From the NCBI GenBank assembly GCA_022447825.1, contig JAKUTY010000010.1, positions 1 through 51,824 of the forward strand: DNA of 51,824 nucleotides, in the 5' to 3' direction. The notes beneath the pieces are model-generated. The model was not told the DNA's origin and searched no databases. It was given only the letters and a program-made list of their open reading frames with translations. This DNA is from SAR202 cluster bacterium. Its GTDB lineage: Bacteria; Chloroflexota; Dehalococcoidia; Lucifugimonadales; UBA826. Position 1 is the first letter of the stretch, and each line of letters begins with the position of its first letter. A program made the position numbers and the translations under genes. Below are positions 17,576 to 26,577 of the stretch, piece after piece.

Positions 17576-18844
17576 TTAGGATGCTAACACAGGATTATAT
17601 TTATAAGAGTATGTTTTTTCTCTAATGCTAAATGAGATTACGCTTGCAAAAATCAAAGTCAAACCAGCTATCACAAAAGGAATATCATATGAACCAGTCA
17701 TTTGTTGAATTTCGCCAGTTAACAAGACACATAAAGCACCACCAATCTGATGATACATATTGGACATTCCATTAATTGTGCCTAAATTTTTCACACCATA
17801 AATGTCTGCTAACAACAAAGATGTCATTGAGACTGTAGGTAACCAAGAAATTCCTCCCAATATCGCAAACATTATCAAGCCAACTTCACCTCCTACACCC
17901 AACAACATCAAATAAGCTATTCCTCTTAATGTATAAGCAGCACCCAAAACAAATTTTTGATTGATTTTCATAGCGGTAATACCAGCTAATAAAACCCCTA
18001 CAGAATTAAGACCCATCATCAATCCAAAAATGGATGCAGCAGTAAGTTTAGGGATCCCTTGATCTTCAGCAAATGGTACAAAGTGTACTGAAAGAATATT
18101 AGTAGTAATCCCACAGACTAAATAGGCTAATGATATTTGCCAAAAAGGGAACGATTTCAAGGCATCCGTCCATTTATTAGTAAACAAAATTCCAGACATT
18201 TGTTGGCTTGAATCTTTAGAATCATCAATTTTTTCAAAATCAGGTAAATTATTAGAACTTTGTGTTCTCAAAAAAACTACAACTAAAGGAACACCAATAA
18301 AAATAATAAATGCTCCCAAGATATAAAGAGCTGTTCTCCATTCATAAGTTTGAACTAAATAAGCTGAAAATGGCGCAAATAAAGTAGGTCCAATAGACCC
18401 TCCAGCTACTGAAATACTAATGGCAAGAGGCCTTCTCCTAGAAAACCATTTAGATAAGATACTATGAATAACCACAAATCCTACACCACTAGTAGCAAAA
18501 CTACCTATAAATGCGTAAATTAATACAAACGATGGAATAGAATTTATTCGACCAGTTAAAAAAGTGGTTAAGCCAAGTACAAACAAACATACTATTACAA
18601 TTAATCTCCCACCAAACTTGTCATTTAGATACCCAACTACTACAAACGACAATGCCCCAACAAAAATGCCCAAAGACAAAACCCTAGTAATAGTATTTCG
18701 GTTCCAGTTCAGATCTTCTTCAATAGGAGTTATAAAAACACTAAAACTTGACCTGATTCCCATTCCACACATAATTACGAAAAAACCTACAGCCAAAACT
18801 AGCCAACCATAATAAAATTTTTGTATTTTCAGTTGAGGAAACAT
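17576..18844 (-). CDS. MFS transporter, monocarboxylate/OFA-like
   Basis: 422 residues, about 12 membrane helices with a polar central loop (about 205-230). FYYGWLVLAVGFF opens the protein, GYLNDKFGGR is the loop-2 motif and SKWFSRRRPLAISIS the mid-domain signature shared with the carrier at 11138-12403. It is the first gene of the five-gene minus operon leading into ggt and proBA, 28 bases before ggt, so a glutamyl or related organic acid substrate is a guess from position only. Confidence 0.88.
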   Translation of the reverse strand: MFPQLKIQKFYYGWLVLAVGFFVIMCGMGIRSSFSVFITPIEEDLNWNRNTITRVLSLGIFVGALSFVVVGYLNDKFGGRLIVIVCLFVLGLTTFLTGRINSIPSFVLIYAFIGSFATSGVGFVVIHSILSKWFSRRRPLAISISVAGGSIGPTLFAPFSAYLVQTYEWRTALYILGAFIIFIGVPLVVVFLRTQSSNNLPDFEKIDDSKDSSQQMSGILFTNKWTDALKSFPFWQISLAYLVCGITTNILSVHFVPFAEDQGIPKLTAASIFGLMMGLNSVGVLLAGITAMKINQKFVLGAAYTLRGIAYLMLLGVGGEVGLIMFAILGGISWLPTVSMTSLLLADIYGVKNLGTINGMSNMYHQIGGALCVLLTGEIQQMTGSYDIPFVIAGLTLIFASVISFSIREKTYSYKYNPVLAS

Positions 18845-18948
18845 TTTTAATCCATATAAAATATTTAAGCTATAGTATAGTCCTCAAGACATAAATTGTC
18901 CGAAAAATAAACACTCACAATTTGTAAATATAGGTATTAATTTAAGTA

Positions 18949-19329
18949 ATGGATTCTGAACATTTTAAATCAGGGCTAAACAAAGCAAAACTTGGACTTC
19001 ATGAAGAAGCAATAGAAGAATTCGAAAAAGCTGTATGGGAAGACCCTGAAAATTTTGAAATTCATTACAATTTAGGGACAGCATTTTTAACTTTGGGTGG
19101 ATTTGATCAAGCAATAATTAGTTTTTCTAAAGCTTTAAAAATTAACCCTGAAAATTCTGACGCTTTAGGAAACAGATCAGTTGCATATTTAGCAATAGGC
19201 GACGATAAAAGATCTGAAGAAGATAAAATTGAAGCCATTAGACTCGGGGCTCCACCAGATGGAATTAATACAATTTTAGAATTCGTAAGAGAACAGAGAA
19301 AACAATCAAATTTATTTAAACCAAAATAA
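18949..19329 (+). CDS. TPR repeat protein
   Basis: 126 residues comprising three tetratricopeptide repeats (about residues 4-37, 38-71, 72-105), each with the W/Y-G-A-P pattern, e.g. EIHYNLGTAFLTLGGFDQAI and SKALKINPENSDALGNRSVAY. No signal peptide. TPR proteins bind partner proteins; the partner is unknown. No SD is evident before the ATG. The SMP-30 gene follows 12 bases later in the same direction. Confidence 0.85.
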   Translation: MDSEHFKSGLNKAKLGLHEEAIEEFEKAVWEDPENFEIHYNLGTAFLTLGGFDQAIISFSKALKINPENSDALGNRSVAYLAIGDDKRSEEDKIEAIRLGAPPDGINTILEFVREQRKQSNLFKPK

Positions 19330-19341
19330 GCAGGTGAAATT

Positions 19342-20301
19342 ATGGATAGAAAATTAGACAGAGATTGGGAAAAAGATAATGTAATTTATCCTGACCCCGC
19401 TATAGAAGTAATATCTGATGAATTTAAAAAATACGTTATAGGAAATGGTTATATAGAAAGAATCTATACAGGAAGCAGGTGGGCTGAAGGTCCTGCTTGG
19501 TTTGGTGATGGAAAATACTTATTATTTAGTGATATTCCCAACAATAGAATCATTAAATGGGAAGAAAACAATGGTACATTCACTACATTTAGATATCCAT
19601 CTAATAATGCAAACGGAAATGCAAGAGATTTACAAGGTAGGTTAATTACCTGTGAACATCTTTCAAGACGGGTTACTAGAACAGAATATGATGGTTCAAT
19701 TACTGTATTGGCTGATCATTTCCAAAATTCAAAATTAAACTCTCCAAATGATTTAACTGTTCATTCAGATGGATCAGTGTGGTTTACAGATCCAGATTAT
19801 GGAATTCTTGGCAATTACGAAGGCGATAAATCTCAATCCGAAATTGCTCCAGGTGTATACAGGGTTGATTCAAACACATTAGAAATTTCTAGAATGAATA
19901 CAGACAAAATTTTAAAACCAAATGGTCTTTGTTTTTCTCATGATTATAAAAAACTATACATAGCAGATTCTGGTTCTAATAATCCTAGAGTGACTTACGA
20001 ATATCAATTATCTGACGATGGAAAATCTATTGATAACGGTAAAGTTTTCATAGATACCAAAAGTGACGGAACAGACGGAATTAGGTGCGATACTGATGGA
20101 AATCTTTGGTGCTCAGCTCAAAATGGAACCAACTCAATATCTGTTTACAATCCAAAAGGTTCTCTGATTGGAAGAATACATCTACCGGAAAAACCATCAA
20201 ACCTAACTTTTGGGGGAACCAAAAAAAATAGATTATTTATTACTGCAAGCAAATCAGTTTATTCTTTATACGTAGGGGCAACTGGAGCAGCCCTCAGTTA
20301 A
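19342..20301 (+). CDS. SMP-30/gluconolactonase/LRE family protein
   Basis: 319 residues forming a predicted six-bladed propeller. Family marks are AEGPAWFGDGKYLLFSDIPN (the metal-binding Glu in EGP), NSPNDLTVHSDGSVWFTDPD (binding Asn) and KPNGLCFSHDYKKLYIADSG (second Asn and Asp). Members are divalent-metal lactonases of sugar acid pathways. AGGTGA precedes the ATG. No signal peptide. The stop is shared with the opposing aldo/keto reductase gene in one TTAA. Substrate unknown; the neighbouring dehydrogenase and reductase hint at sugar oxidation. Confidence 0.9.
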   Translation: MDRKLDRDWEKDNVIYPDPAIEVISDEFKKYVIGNGYIERIYTGSRWAEGPAWFGDGKYLLFSDIPNNRIIKWEENNGTFTTFRYPSNNANGNARDLQGRLITCEHLSRRVTRTEYDGSITVLADHFQNSKLNSPNDLTVHSDGSVWFTDPDYGILGNYEGDKSQSEIAPGVYRVDSNTLEISRMNTDKILKPNGLCFSHDYKKLYIADSGSNNPRVTYEYQLSDDGKSIDNGKVFIDTKSDGTDGIRCDTDGNLWCSAQNGTNSISVYNPKGSLIGRIHLPEKPSNLTFGGTKKNRLFITASKSVYSLYVGATGAALS

Positions 20302-21227
20302 CTTAATATTGCAGTTACTTGTCGATATTCCTCATCGCTCAAATCCCAATCACATGTAGATGCATTTGAGGTAACCTGTTCGGGTTTTGTGGCGCCTGCA
20401 ATCACTGAACTAATATTTTTATTCCACAGTAGCCAAGCAAAAGCTAAGTCGAGCACCGACTTCCCTCTTGCTGTGCTAAATTCAGTTAATTTATCCAATA
20501 TATCAAAATTCTGCTCTGACATTACTTCAAATCTATCAGCTGATTGCAATCTAGTACCATCAGGAATTGCTTGATCTCTTTGATATTTTCCAGTTAAAAA
20601 TCCATTAGCCAATGGAAAGTAAGGAAGAATACCCAAATCGTACTTTTCACAAAAAGGAATTAATTCTTTTTCTACCGAACGCTCTAACATAGAGTAATGA
20701 GGCTGAACACTTACAAAACTGTTGATCCCTAAAGACGATGAGGTCCAAACAGATTCACATACTTGCCATGCATCAAAATTTGAACAACCGAAATAACGAA
20801 TTTTCCCTTGAGAAATCAAATCATCCAAAGTTCTTAAAGTTTCCTCTATAGGAGTATAAGGATCCCACCAATGAATTTGATATAAGTCAATATAATCTGT
20901 TCTTAACCTAGATAAACTTTTTTCTACCTGATCGATAATATGTTTTCTAGAATTTCCAGCTTGATTAGGACCTTCCGCCATTCTTGTAGAAACCTTAGTA
21001 GCCAAAACAACTGAATCTCGACGATTTTCTAGGGCTCTACCTATATACTCTTCTGACAAAGTATTTCCATAGCTGTTAGAGGTATCAATTAAATTAATTC
21101 CTTCATCTAACACTTGATCTAACACTAATTTAGTTTGATCAAAATCCAATCTTCCTCCAAAATTATTAGCGCCTAATCCAATTACTGAAACATCTAACCC
21201 GGTATTCCCTAATTTTCTATATCTCAT
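20298..21227 (-). CDS. aldo/keto reductase
   Basis: 309 residues, TIM-barrel NADPH-dependent oxidoreductase. The catalytic tetrad is visible: Asp in LIDTSNSYG with the Tyr just after it, Lys in VVLATKV, and His in YQIHWWDPYTP. GCSNFDAWQV and SVIAGATKPEQV (NADP-phosphate site) are typical of the YajO/PdxI-like bacterial branch. It is the last gene of the serS-cupin-ADH-AKR unit, 15 bases after the dehydrogenase. Substrate unknown. Confidence 0.92.
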   Translation of the reverse strand: MRYRKLGNTGLDVSVIGLGANNFGGRLDFDQTKLVLDQVLDEGINLIDTSNSYGNTLSEEYIGRALENRRDSVVLATKVSTRMAEGPNQAGNSRKHIIDQVEKSLSRLRTDYIDLYQIHWWDPYTPIEETLRTLDDLISQGKIRYFGCSNFDAWQVCESVWTSSSLGINSFVSVQPHYSMLERSVEKELIPFCEKYDLGILPYFPLANGFLTGKYQRDQAIPDGTRLQSADRFEVMSEQNFDILDKLTEFSTARGKSVLDLAFAWLLWNKNISSVIAGATKPEQVTSNASTCDWDLSDEEYRQVTAILS

Positions 21228-21242
21228 ATTTATCTGTTCCTG

Positions 21243-22223
21243 TTAAATACTCATTACAACTTTAATCACTTCATCTTGATACTGTTCATATTGGTCATAC
21301 GCAGCATTAACCTCTGAAAACTTCATCTCGTGAGTTTTCATTTCTCCTGGATCCCACCAACCTCTTTCTTTCAATTCAATCATTCTTTCAATATGGCCAA
21401 TTGGATCACCACTTCTAGAAGCCTGAGTGGGAATAATTATAGGAGTGTTTTTCAAAAAATATTGAGTATCTATCGAGGTCCATCTTCCATCAGGACCATC
21501 ATGTTGGATTCCAAAAATTATTACTTTCCCATCCTTAGTAGCACTTCTAATAGAAGCATTTAAAGTATCAGGAAACCCTGCAGCCTCTACAGAAATATCA
21601 GCCAACTTACCTTCAGTTATTTCTGATAATGCCTCATCTAAATCTACTTGCTCGGGATTAATGGTATGAGTTGCACCAAAATTTTTGCCCCATTCAAGCC
21701 TATAATCCAAAGGATCAACTACTATAACTCGCCTAGCTCCAGCTCGAGCAACAATAGCAGTAAACGATAAACCAATACTTCCTTGGCCAAAAATTACAAC
21801 ATCCTTACCTAAAATAGTGCCCATTTGTTGACATGCATACAAAACTGTTCCTGAAGGCTGACACAAAATCCATTCACTTAATTCCCCATGATCAGGAATT
21901 AAGGCCATTTTACCCTCGTCTCCTGGGTAATATTCAACTAAACCACCATGACTCTCTGCACTTGGAAGAACTATAACTCGTTGACCAACTTTAAATTTAT
22001 TAGATTTACTTTCTACTATTGTGCCTGCACATTCATGACAATTTCCACCATGTTTCATAGGATAATTTTCTTCTGAAAAAACTGGTCCATAACCATGTCT
22101 AATATCGCTTCCACATACAGACCAATTCTCTAACTTGATCAAACATTGACCATCATTAATTTGGGGTATCTCTATGTCTTCTATTTCAAATCTTTTAGGC
22201 GCAGTAATTCGAGCAGCAAACAT
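21243..22223 (-). CDS. zinc-dependent medium-chain alcohol dehydrogenase
   Basis: 326 residues. The catalytic zinc site is present as C37 (VCGSDIRHG), H63 and E64 (in NCHECAG), and the nucleotide-binding domain shows GQGSIGLSFTAIVARAGA. The four-cysteine structural zinc loop normally near residue 95-110 is missing; LPSAESHGGLVEYYPG occupies that place. It oxidises or reduces an alcohol/carbonyl with NAD(P). AAGGAG precedes the ATG. Cupin 9 bases upstream and AKR downstream suggest a small catabolic set, substrate unknown. Confidence 0.92.
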   Translation of the reverse strand: MFAARITAPKRFEIEDIEIPQINDGQCLIKLENWSVCGSDIRHGYGPVFSEENYPMKHGGNCHECAGTIVESKSNKFKVGQRVIVLPSAESHGGLVEYYPGDEGKMALIPDHGELSEWILCQPSGTVLYACQQMGTILGKDVVIFGQGSIGLSFTAIVARAGARRVIVVDPLDYRLEWGKNFGATHTINPEQVDLDEALSEITEGKLADISVEAAGFPDTLNASIRSATKDGKVIIFGIQHDGPDGRWTSIDTQYFLKNTPIIIPTQASRSGDPIGHIERMIELKERGWWDPGEMKTHEMKFSEVNAAYDQYEQYQDEVIKVVMSI

Positions 22224-22232
22224 TTCAACTCC

Positions 22233-22607
22233 TTATTTTTTAGGTCCTAAATTTTCAGTAACACTATCAGGCCTAGTAAGTGAAATATGAAAAAAATCTT
22301 CTCCATCAGAGGCACCATGCCAATGTTTTTCTCCTGCTGGAATAAAAGCAGTGTCACCTTCATTCATTTCTACTTCAATTTCCTCATTTGCAACAATTCC
22401 TTTTCCATGGGTAGCAAATAAAATTTGATCACTAGTATGTGTATGAAAATAATTTTTAGCCCCATCATAAAATTTTACCCAAGCGAAACTGTATTGATCT
22501 GTTTCTGGATCTCCTACCAAAGGTTGGCGAGTAACTTTCCCTCCATAAAATAAAGGTGCATTAGAAGCATCATCAGGTTCTATTTCATCTTTTCCAACAA
22601 CATGCAT
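22233..22607 (-). CDS. cupin domain protein
   Basis: 124 residues, single cupin barrel. Motif 1 is HTHTSDQILFATHGKG (metal ligands H-x-H and a downstream Gln/Glu substitute), motif 2 is GDTAFIPAGEKHWHGA with the third histidine. Such small cupins are dioxygenases, isomerases or sensors. TAGGAG lies before the ATG. It lies 9 bases from both serS and the alcohol dehydrogenase, in one transcript. Confidence 0.88.
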   Translation of the reverse strand: MHVVGKDEIEPDDASNAPLFYGGKVTRQPLVGDPETDQYSFAWVKFYDGAKNYFHTHTSDQILFATHGKGIVANEEIEVEMNEGDTAFIPAGEKHWHGASDGEDFFHISLTRPDSVTENLGPKK

Positions 22608-22616
22608 ATTAATCTC

Positions 22617-23876
22617 CTATAATTTAATTACATCAAATCCTGTATAAGGTACCAAAACTTCAGGGATAATAACCGATCCATCAGATTGTTGATAGTTTTC
22701 TAAAATAGCTATCAATACTCTTGGAATAGCCAAACCTGATCCATTTAAAGTGTGAACTAAGCTAATTTTGCCCTCATCATTTCTATATCTAATAGCAGAT
22801 CTTCTGGATTGAAAATCTGTACAATTTGAGCATGAGGAAACCTCCAACCATTCTTTGGATCCAGGACTCCATAACTCGATATCATAACTTTTAGCGGCGG
22901 CAAATCCTAAATCACCTGTACATAGTTCTAAAACTCTATGAGAAATATTTAGGTTAATGGCAATTTTTTCAGCATCTGAAACTAGCAATTCTAATTCAGA
23001 AAAAGAATCTTCAGGTTTAACAAATTTATACATTTCCACTTTATCAAATTGATGAACTCTTTTAATTCCCCTAGTATCTTTTCCTGCTGAAAACTTTTCT
23101 CTTCTCCAACACGGTGTATGTGCTACAAACCTTTTGGGTAAATCATCACTAGATAGAATCGAATCTCTAAAAAGTCCTGTGATTGGTGCTTCAGCAGTAG
23201 GAACTAAAAAAAGATCATCTTCAAGATCATGGTACATATTTTCTTCAAAGTGAGGTAAGTGGCTAGAACCAATGACAGTCTCTCTATTTACTAAATATGG
23301 TAGAAAAATTTCTTCATAATGATTTTGTGAAATATGAGTATTTAACATCCAATTGATTAAAGCCCTTTGAAGAGTCGCCCCTTTGCCTTTTAATACATAA
23401 AATCTAGATTGTGATAATTTCACACCACTTTCTAAATCTAAAATGCCTAAATCTGAAGCGATCTCCCAATGAGGTCTTGGTGTAAATAAAAAATCTGGGG
23501 GATCCCCTATAGTTCTAATAACATTATTTGACCCTTCATCACTTCCAACTGGAACTGAATGATGAGGAATATTTGGTATATTCAATAAAATTTCAGATAA
23601 ATTTTCAGAAATATTTTTGATCTCTTCTTCTAAAATTTTTATTTGATTACCAACTTCTCTCATTTCTTCAATAAGTTCAATCGGCTTTTCTTTTACTGAG
23701 CTTAATTGTTTTGAAACAGTATTTCTTTTAGCTCGTAGTGAATCCACAGATACAATTTTTGATCTTTTAGTTTTATCTAAACTGACCAATTGTTCTGTAG
23801 GAAAAGACTGATCTCTTAATTTACCTGCGGATTCTAAAATTTCCGGATTATTTCGAATAATTTCTATATCTATCAA
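22617..23876 (-). CDS. serS: seryl-tRNA synthetase
   Basis: 419 residues, normal length. It charges tRNA-Ser. Residues about 30-100 form the antiparallel coiled-coil arm that grips the tRNA; class II motif 2 is HTPCWRREKFSAGKDTRG and motif 3 is LNGSGLAIPRVLIAI. The start is TTG (23874-23876), supported by AGGA 8 bases upstream and by the conserved N-terminal IRNNPE soon after. It is first in a minus transcript with cupin, dehydrogenase and reductase genes. Confidence 0.97.
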   Translation of the reverse strand: MIDIEIIRNNPEILESAGKLRDQSFPTEQLVSLDKTKRSKIVSVDSLRAKRNTVSKQLSSVKEKPIELIEEMREVGNQIKILEEEIKNISENLSEILLNIPNIPHHSVPVGSDEGSNNVIRTIGDPPDFLFTPRPHWEIASDLGILDLESGVKLSQSRFYVLKGKGATLQRALINWMLNTHISQNHYEEIFLPYLVNRETVIGSSHLPHFEENMYHDLEDDLFLVPTAEAPITGLFRDSILSSDDLPKRFVAHTPCWRREKFSAGKDTRGIKRVHQFDKVEMYKFVKPEDSFSELELLVSDAEKIAINLNISHRVLELCTGDLGFAAAKSYDIELWSPGSKEWLEVSSCSNCTDFQSRRSAIRYRNDEGKISLVHTLNGSGLAIPRVLIAILENYQQSDGSVIIPEVLVPYTGFDVIKL

Positions 23877-23905
23877 AAAACAATTCCTATAAATGTGTTT
23901 AACGG

Positions 23906-23918
23906 ATTGTAATACAAT
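23906..23918. promoter_or_regulatory. 13-bp palindrome between serS and the fatty-acid operon
   Basis: ATTGTA-A-TACAAT is a perfect palindrome in the 114-base divergent gap. Its inner half doubles as a TACAAT -10 box for serS on the minus strand (with TTCAAT 18 bases upstream). It sits 13 bases before the -35 of the fatty-acid operon promoter, a position suited to a repressor. No known regulator site is recognised. Confidence 0.35.
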
Positions 23919-23930
23919 TATGTCTAGTGA

Positions 23931-23958
23931 TTGAAGGAATGCTTATACATAATATAAT
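23931..23958 (+). promoter_or_regulatory. promoter of the fatty-acid synthesis operon
   Basis: TTGAAG (23931-23936), 16-base spacer, perfect TATAAT (23953-23958); the first gene starts at 23991. This leaves a leader of about 25 bases. Confidence 0.6.
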
Positions 23959-23990
23959 CATTACCAATAATATATTAGAGAAAAATTAAA

Positions 23991-24386
23991 TTGGACTATT
24001 CTGAACTTCAACCTGAAAGTATTATTTCTGAAAATCAATATCAATTTTCAGAAGATTTCATTAACAAATATACCGAATCAGTAAAAGACAATTCTGACTA
24101 TAAAAACAATGTTCCACCAATGGCCATTTCAGCTCTCAGTATTAGAGGAGTTCTTAATGATCTAAACATTCCTGGCGGAACTGTACATGTCAGCCAAGAA
24201 TTCAATTATTTCTCACCAGTACAAAAATCTGACAAGATTGAATGCTTGGCTACAATAATTTCAAATAATGTAAGGGGTGGATGGAGATTTCTAGGAATTA
24301 AACTAGAAACAATCTCAGAAAACCACAAATTAATCATGACAGGGAAAAGCACTATCATGATCCCTGTAGAGAATAATCATGCCTGA
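23991..24386 (+). CDS. MaoC-like hotdog protein, HadA-like dehydratase subunit
   Basis: 131 residues of predicted single hotdog fold. It lacks the catalytic D-x-N-x-H motif seen in the next gene but has the family's core strands (PGGTVHVSQEFNYFSPVQ, then DKIECLATI). In mycobacterial HadAB the (3R)-hydroxyacyl-ACP dehydratase is a heterodimer of a motif-less subunit and a catalytic one; the order and overlap here copy that plan. TTG start with a weak SD, placed just after a good promoter. The 3' end overlaps the next gene by 8 bases. Confidence 0.72.
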   Translation: MDYSELQPESIISENQYQFSEDFINKYTESVKDNSDYKNNVPPMAISALSIRGVLNDLNIPGGTVHVSQEFNYFSPVQKSDKIECLATIISNNVRGGWRFLGIKLETISENHKLIMTGKSTIMIPVENNHA

Positions 24387-24792
24387 AGAAAAAGAACTTA
24401 TAGTTATTGAAAAAGTCATTTCATTTGATTTAATTAAAAAATATGCAGAAGCGTCAGGCGATTTTAATCCTATACATATAGACAAAGAATTTGGAATCAA
24501 GTCTCAATTTAAAAACAATATTGCCCACGGTATGATGATAGCTTCTTCAATTTCTGAATTAATGTATAAAAATTTTGGAGAAAGCTGGTCTAGAAACGGT
24601 AATATGAAAATAAAATTTAAATTGCCAATTTTCCCAAATGACAAAATTATAACCGAAGGAAAAATCAAAAAAACTGAAGAGATGTCAGAAGGAAAGTTAA
24701 TAAGCTGTACTGTCACAGTTAAAAATCACCACGGTGAAATAGCTATTTCAGGTGAAACAACTGTAACAATCAAATATGGAGAAAAAAATTGA
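24379..24792 (+). CDS. MaoC family dehydratase, HadB-like catalytic subunit
   Basis: 137 residues. The hydratase-2 motif is intact: D28, N30 and H33 in ASGDFNPIHIDKEFG, followed by AHGMMIASSISELM. It removes or adds water at the beta position of (R)-3-hydroxyacyl thioesters. Wedged between a HadA-like partner and plsX-fabG-fabL, it most likely serves as the dehydratase of fatty acid elongation in place of FabZ, which is not seen in the operon. Overlaps plsX by 4 bases. Confidence 0.85.
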   Translation: MPEEKELIVIEKVISFDLIKKYAEASGDFNPIHIDKEFGIKSQFKNNIAHGMMIASSISELMYKNFGESWSRNGNMKIKFKLPIFPNDKIITEGKIKKTEEMSEGKLISCTVTVKNHHGEIAISGETTVTIKYGEKN

Positions 24793-25805
24793 ACACAATC
24801 ATTAAACGAAAGATCGCAATTGATGGAATGGGCGGAGATTTTGCTCCCCAAATTCCGGTAGAAGGAGCAGTATTAGCTGCAAAAAGAGGAGTAGCTGAAA
24901 TTTTACTTGTTGGTGACGAGGAAATATTAAAAAATGAACTCAGTAAACATCAAGTAGACGGTTTACCAATCACTATTGTCCCATCACAGGGAATTATCAA
25001 CGATGATGAATCTCCTGCATTAGCCTTAAGGCAAAAACCCAAATCCTCAATATTAGTTGCTACTAATTTGGTGAAAACAGGAATGGCTGACGCAATTATT
25101 TCAATGGGTTCTAGCGGCGCTACCATGGCGGCAGCTGTAGTTATTTTAGGAACAATAAAAGGAATTGAAAGGCCAGCTATTGGAGGGCCAATCATAGGGT
25201 CTGCCCCAAACCAGGTAATATTAGATTTAGGCTCTAATATAGATTGTAAGCCATCAAATTTGGTAGGTTTTGGAGTATTAGGTTCGATTTTCAGTCAATT
25301 ATTATTAAACATAGAATCTCCTAAAATTGCCATTTTAAGTGTTGGTTCGGAAGAAGGAAAAGGAAATAGCCTTGTCAAAGACACAACAAAATTATTCCAT
25401 CAAAGTGGACTAAATTTTATTGGAAATGTTGAGGGACACGACCTACTCACAGGAAAAGCTGACGTAGTAGTTTGTGACGGGTTCGTAGGGAATGTAATCT
25501 TAAAACTAGTAGAAGGATTTGGTCGTGGATTTGCTAAACAATTAAAAGAAACACTTTCAACTCACATCAACAATCAAGAACTTGAAAATTTATTAAATGA
25601 ATTCAACAAACGGAATAATGTGGTAGATTCAAGAGGTGGAGGTCCTGTGTTTGGGGTTAATGGAGTAAGTATTATTGGACATGGAAGTTCATCCGCTCAA
25701 ACAGTTGATAGGGCAGTAGACTCAGCACTAATGTGTATTAACACAAAACTAATAGAAGAAATGAATAAAGAGACACCTAAAATAATGTCTACTATTACAA
25801 ATTAG
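24789..25805 (+). CDS. plsX: phosphate acyltransferase PlsX
   Basis: 338 residues. It converts acyl-ACP to acyl-phosphate for phospholipid synthesis at the membrane surface. Typical blocks: IAIDGMGGDFAP at the N-terminus, SMGSSGATMAAA, GSNIDCKP, LSVGSEEGKGN, FIGNVEGHDLL, VVCDGFVGNVILK and IIGHGSSSA. TTG start overlapping the MaoC stop, with GGAG 6 bases upstream. plsX next to fab genes is a common bacterial arrangement. Confidence 0.96.
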   Translation: MNTIIKRKIAIDGMGGDFAPQIPVEGAVLAAKRGVAEILLVGDEEILKNELSKHQVDGLPITIVPSQGIINDDESPALALRQKPKSSILVATNLVKTGMADAIISMGSSGATMAAAVVILGTIKGIERPAIGGPIIGSAPNQVILDLGSNIDCKPSNLVGFGVLGSIFSQLLLNIESPKIAILSVGSEEGKGNSLVKDTTKLFHQSGLNFIGNVEGHDLLTGKADVVVCDGFVGNVILKLVEGFGRGFAKQLKETLSTHINNQELENLLNEFNKRNNVVDSRGGGPVFGVNGVSIIGHGSSSAQTVDRAVDSALMCINTKLIEEMNKETPKIMSTITN

Positions 25806-25819
25806 CATTAGGAGAAAAT

Positions 25820-26572
25820 TTGTCAGAATTAGAATTACAAGGTAAAACAGCGTTAGTTACAGGGGCCAGCAAAGGAATAGGTAAAGCTTCAGCATTAAAG
25901 CTTGCTTCTATGGGTGCAAATATAGCAGTAAATTATTTTTCATCCGAAAATGAAGCACTTGATACAGTCAAAGAAGTGAAATCTTTGGGCGTTGATGCAT
26001 TTGCTGTTCAAGCAAATGTTGGTAAATTAGACGAAGTCGATTCAATGATCTCAGCGATAGTGAAAAAATTTGAAAAAATTGATATTTTGATTAATAACGC
26101 CGGAATCATTCAAGATGGATTACTGCTTAGAATGTCAGATGAGGCATGGTCTAAAGTAATTGATACCAACTTAAATGGAACATTTTATTGCTCAAGAGCA
26201 GCTATAAAATTAATGTTTAAATCCAGATGGGGCAGAATTATTAATATAGGTTCTGTAGTTGGGTTAAGAGGTAACGTAGGTCAAACTAACTACAGTGCAT
26301 CTAAAGCTGCAATCAACGGATTCACTTTTGCATTAGCAAAAGAAGTTGCAACTAGAAACATTACGGTTAATACAATTACACCTGGATATATAAATACGGA
26401 TACTGTTGAAGTTCTGTCTGACAAACAAAAAGACGCAATTATGGGATGGATTCCAATGCAGAAGTTTGGAGAAGTTGAAGATATATCCAACATGGTTGGA
26501 TATCTTTCTAGTAACAATGCAAAATACATTACCGGACAAACAATTAGTATTGATGGTGGAATGGCAATTTAA
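25820..26572 (+). CDS. fabG: 3-oxoacyl-ACP reductase FabG
   Basis: 250 residues, classical short-chain dehydrogenase. NADPH site TGASKGIGKAS, NNAGI, catalytic Ser in NIGSVVG, YSASK, and TPGYINTD. It reduces 3-oxoacyl-ACP to (R)-3-hydroxyacyl-ACP. TTG start with AGGAG 6 bases upstream. Its position between plsX and fabL supports FabG over the many related dehydrogenases. Confidence 0.93.
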   Translation: MSELELQGKTALVTGASKGIGKASALKLASMGANIAVNYFSSENEALDTVKEVKSLGVDAFAVQANVGKLDEVDSMISAIVKKFEKIDILINNAGIIQDGLLLRMSDEAWSKVIDTNLNGTFYCSRAAIKLMFKSRWGRIINIGSVVGLRGNVGQTNYSASKAAINGFTFALAKEVATRNITVNTITPGYINTDTVEVLSDKQKDAIMGWIPMQKFGEVEDISNMVGYLSSNNAKYITGQTISIDGGMAI

Positions 26573-26577
26573 TTCAT

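Noticed and set aside
23877..23990. T-box riboswitch ahead of serS
   Set aside because: The gap is only 114 bases, shared with a divergent promoter, and shows no T-box sequence or terminator.
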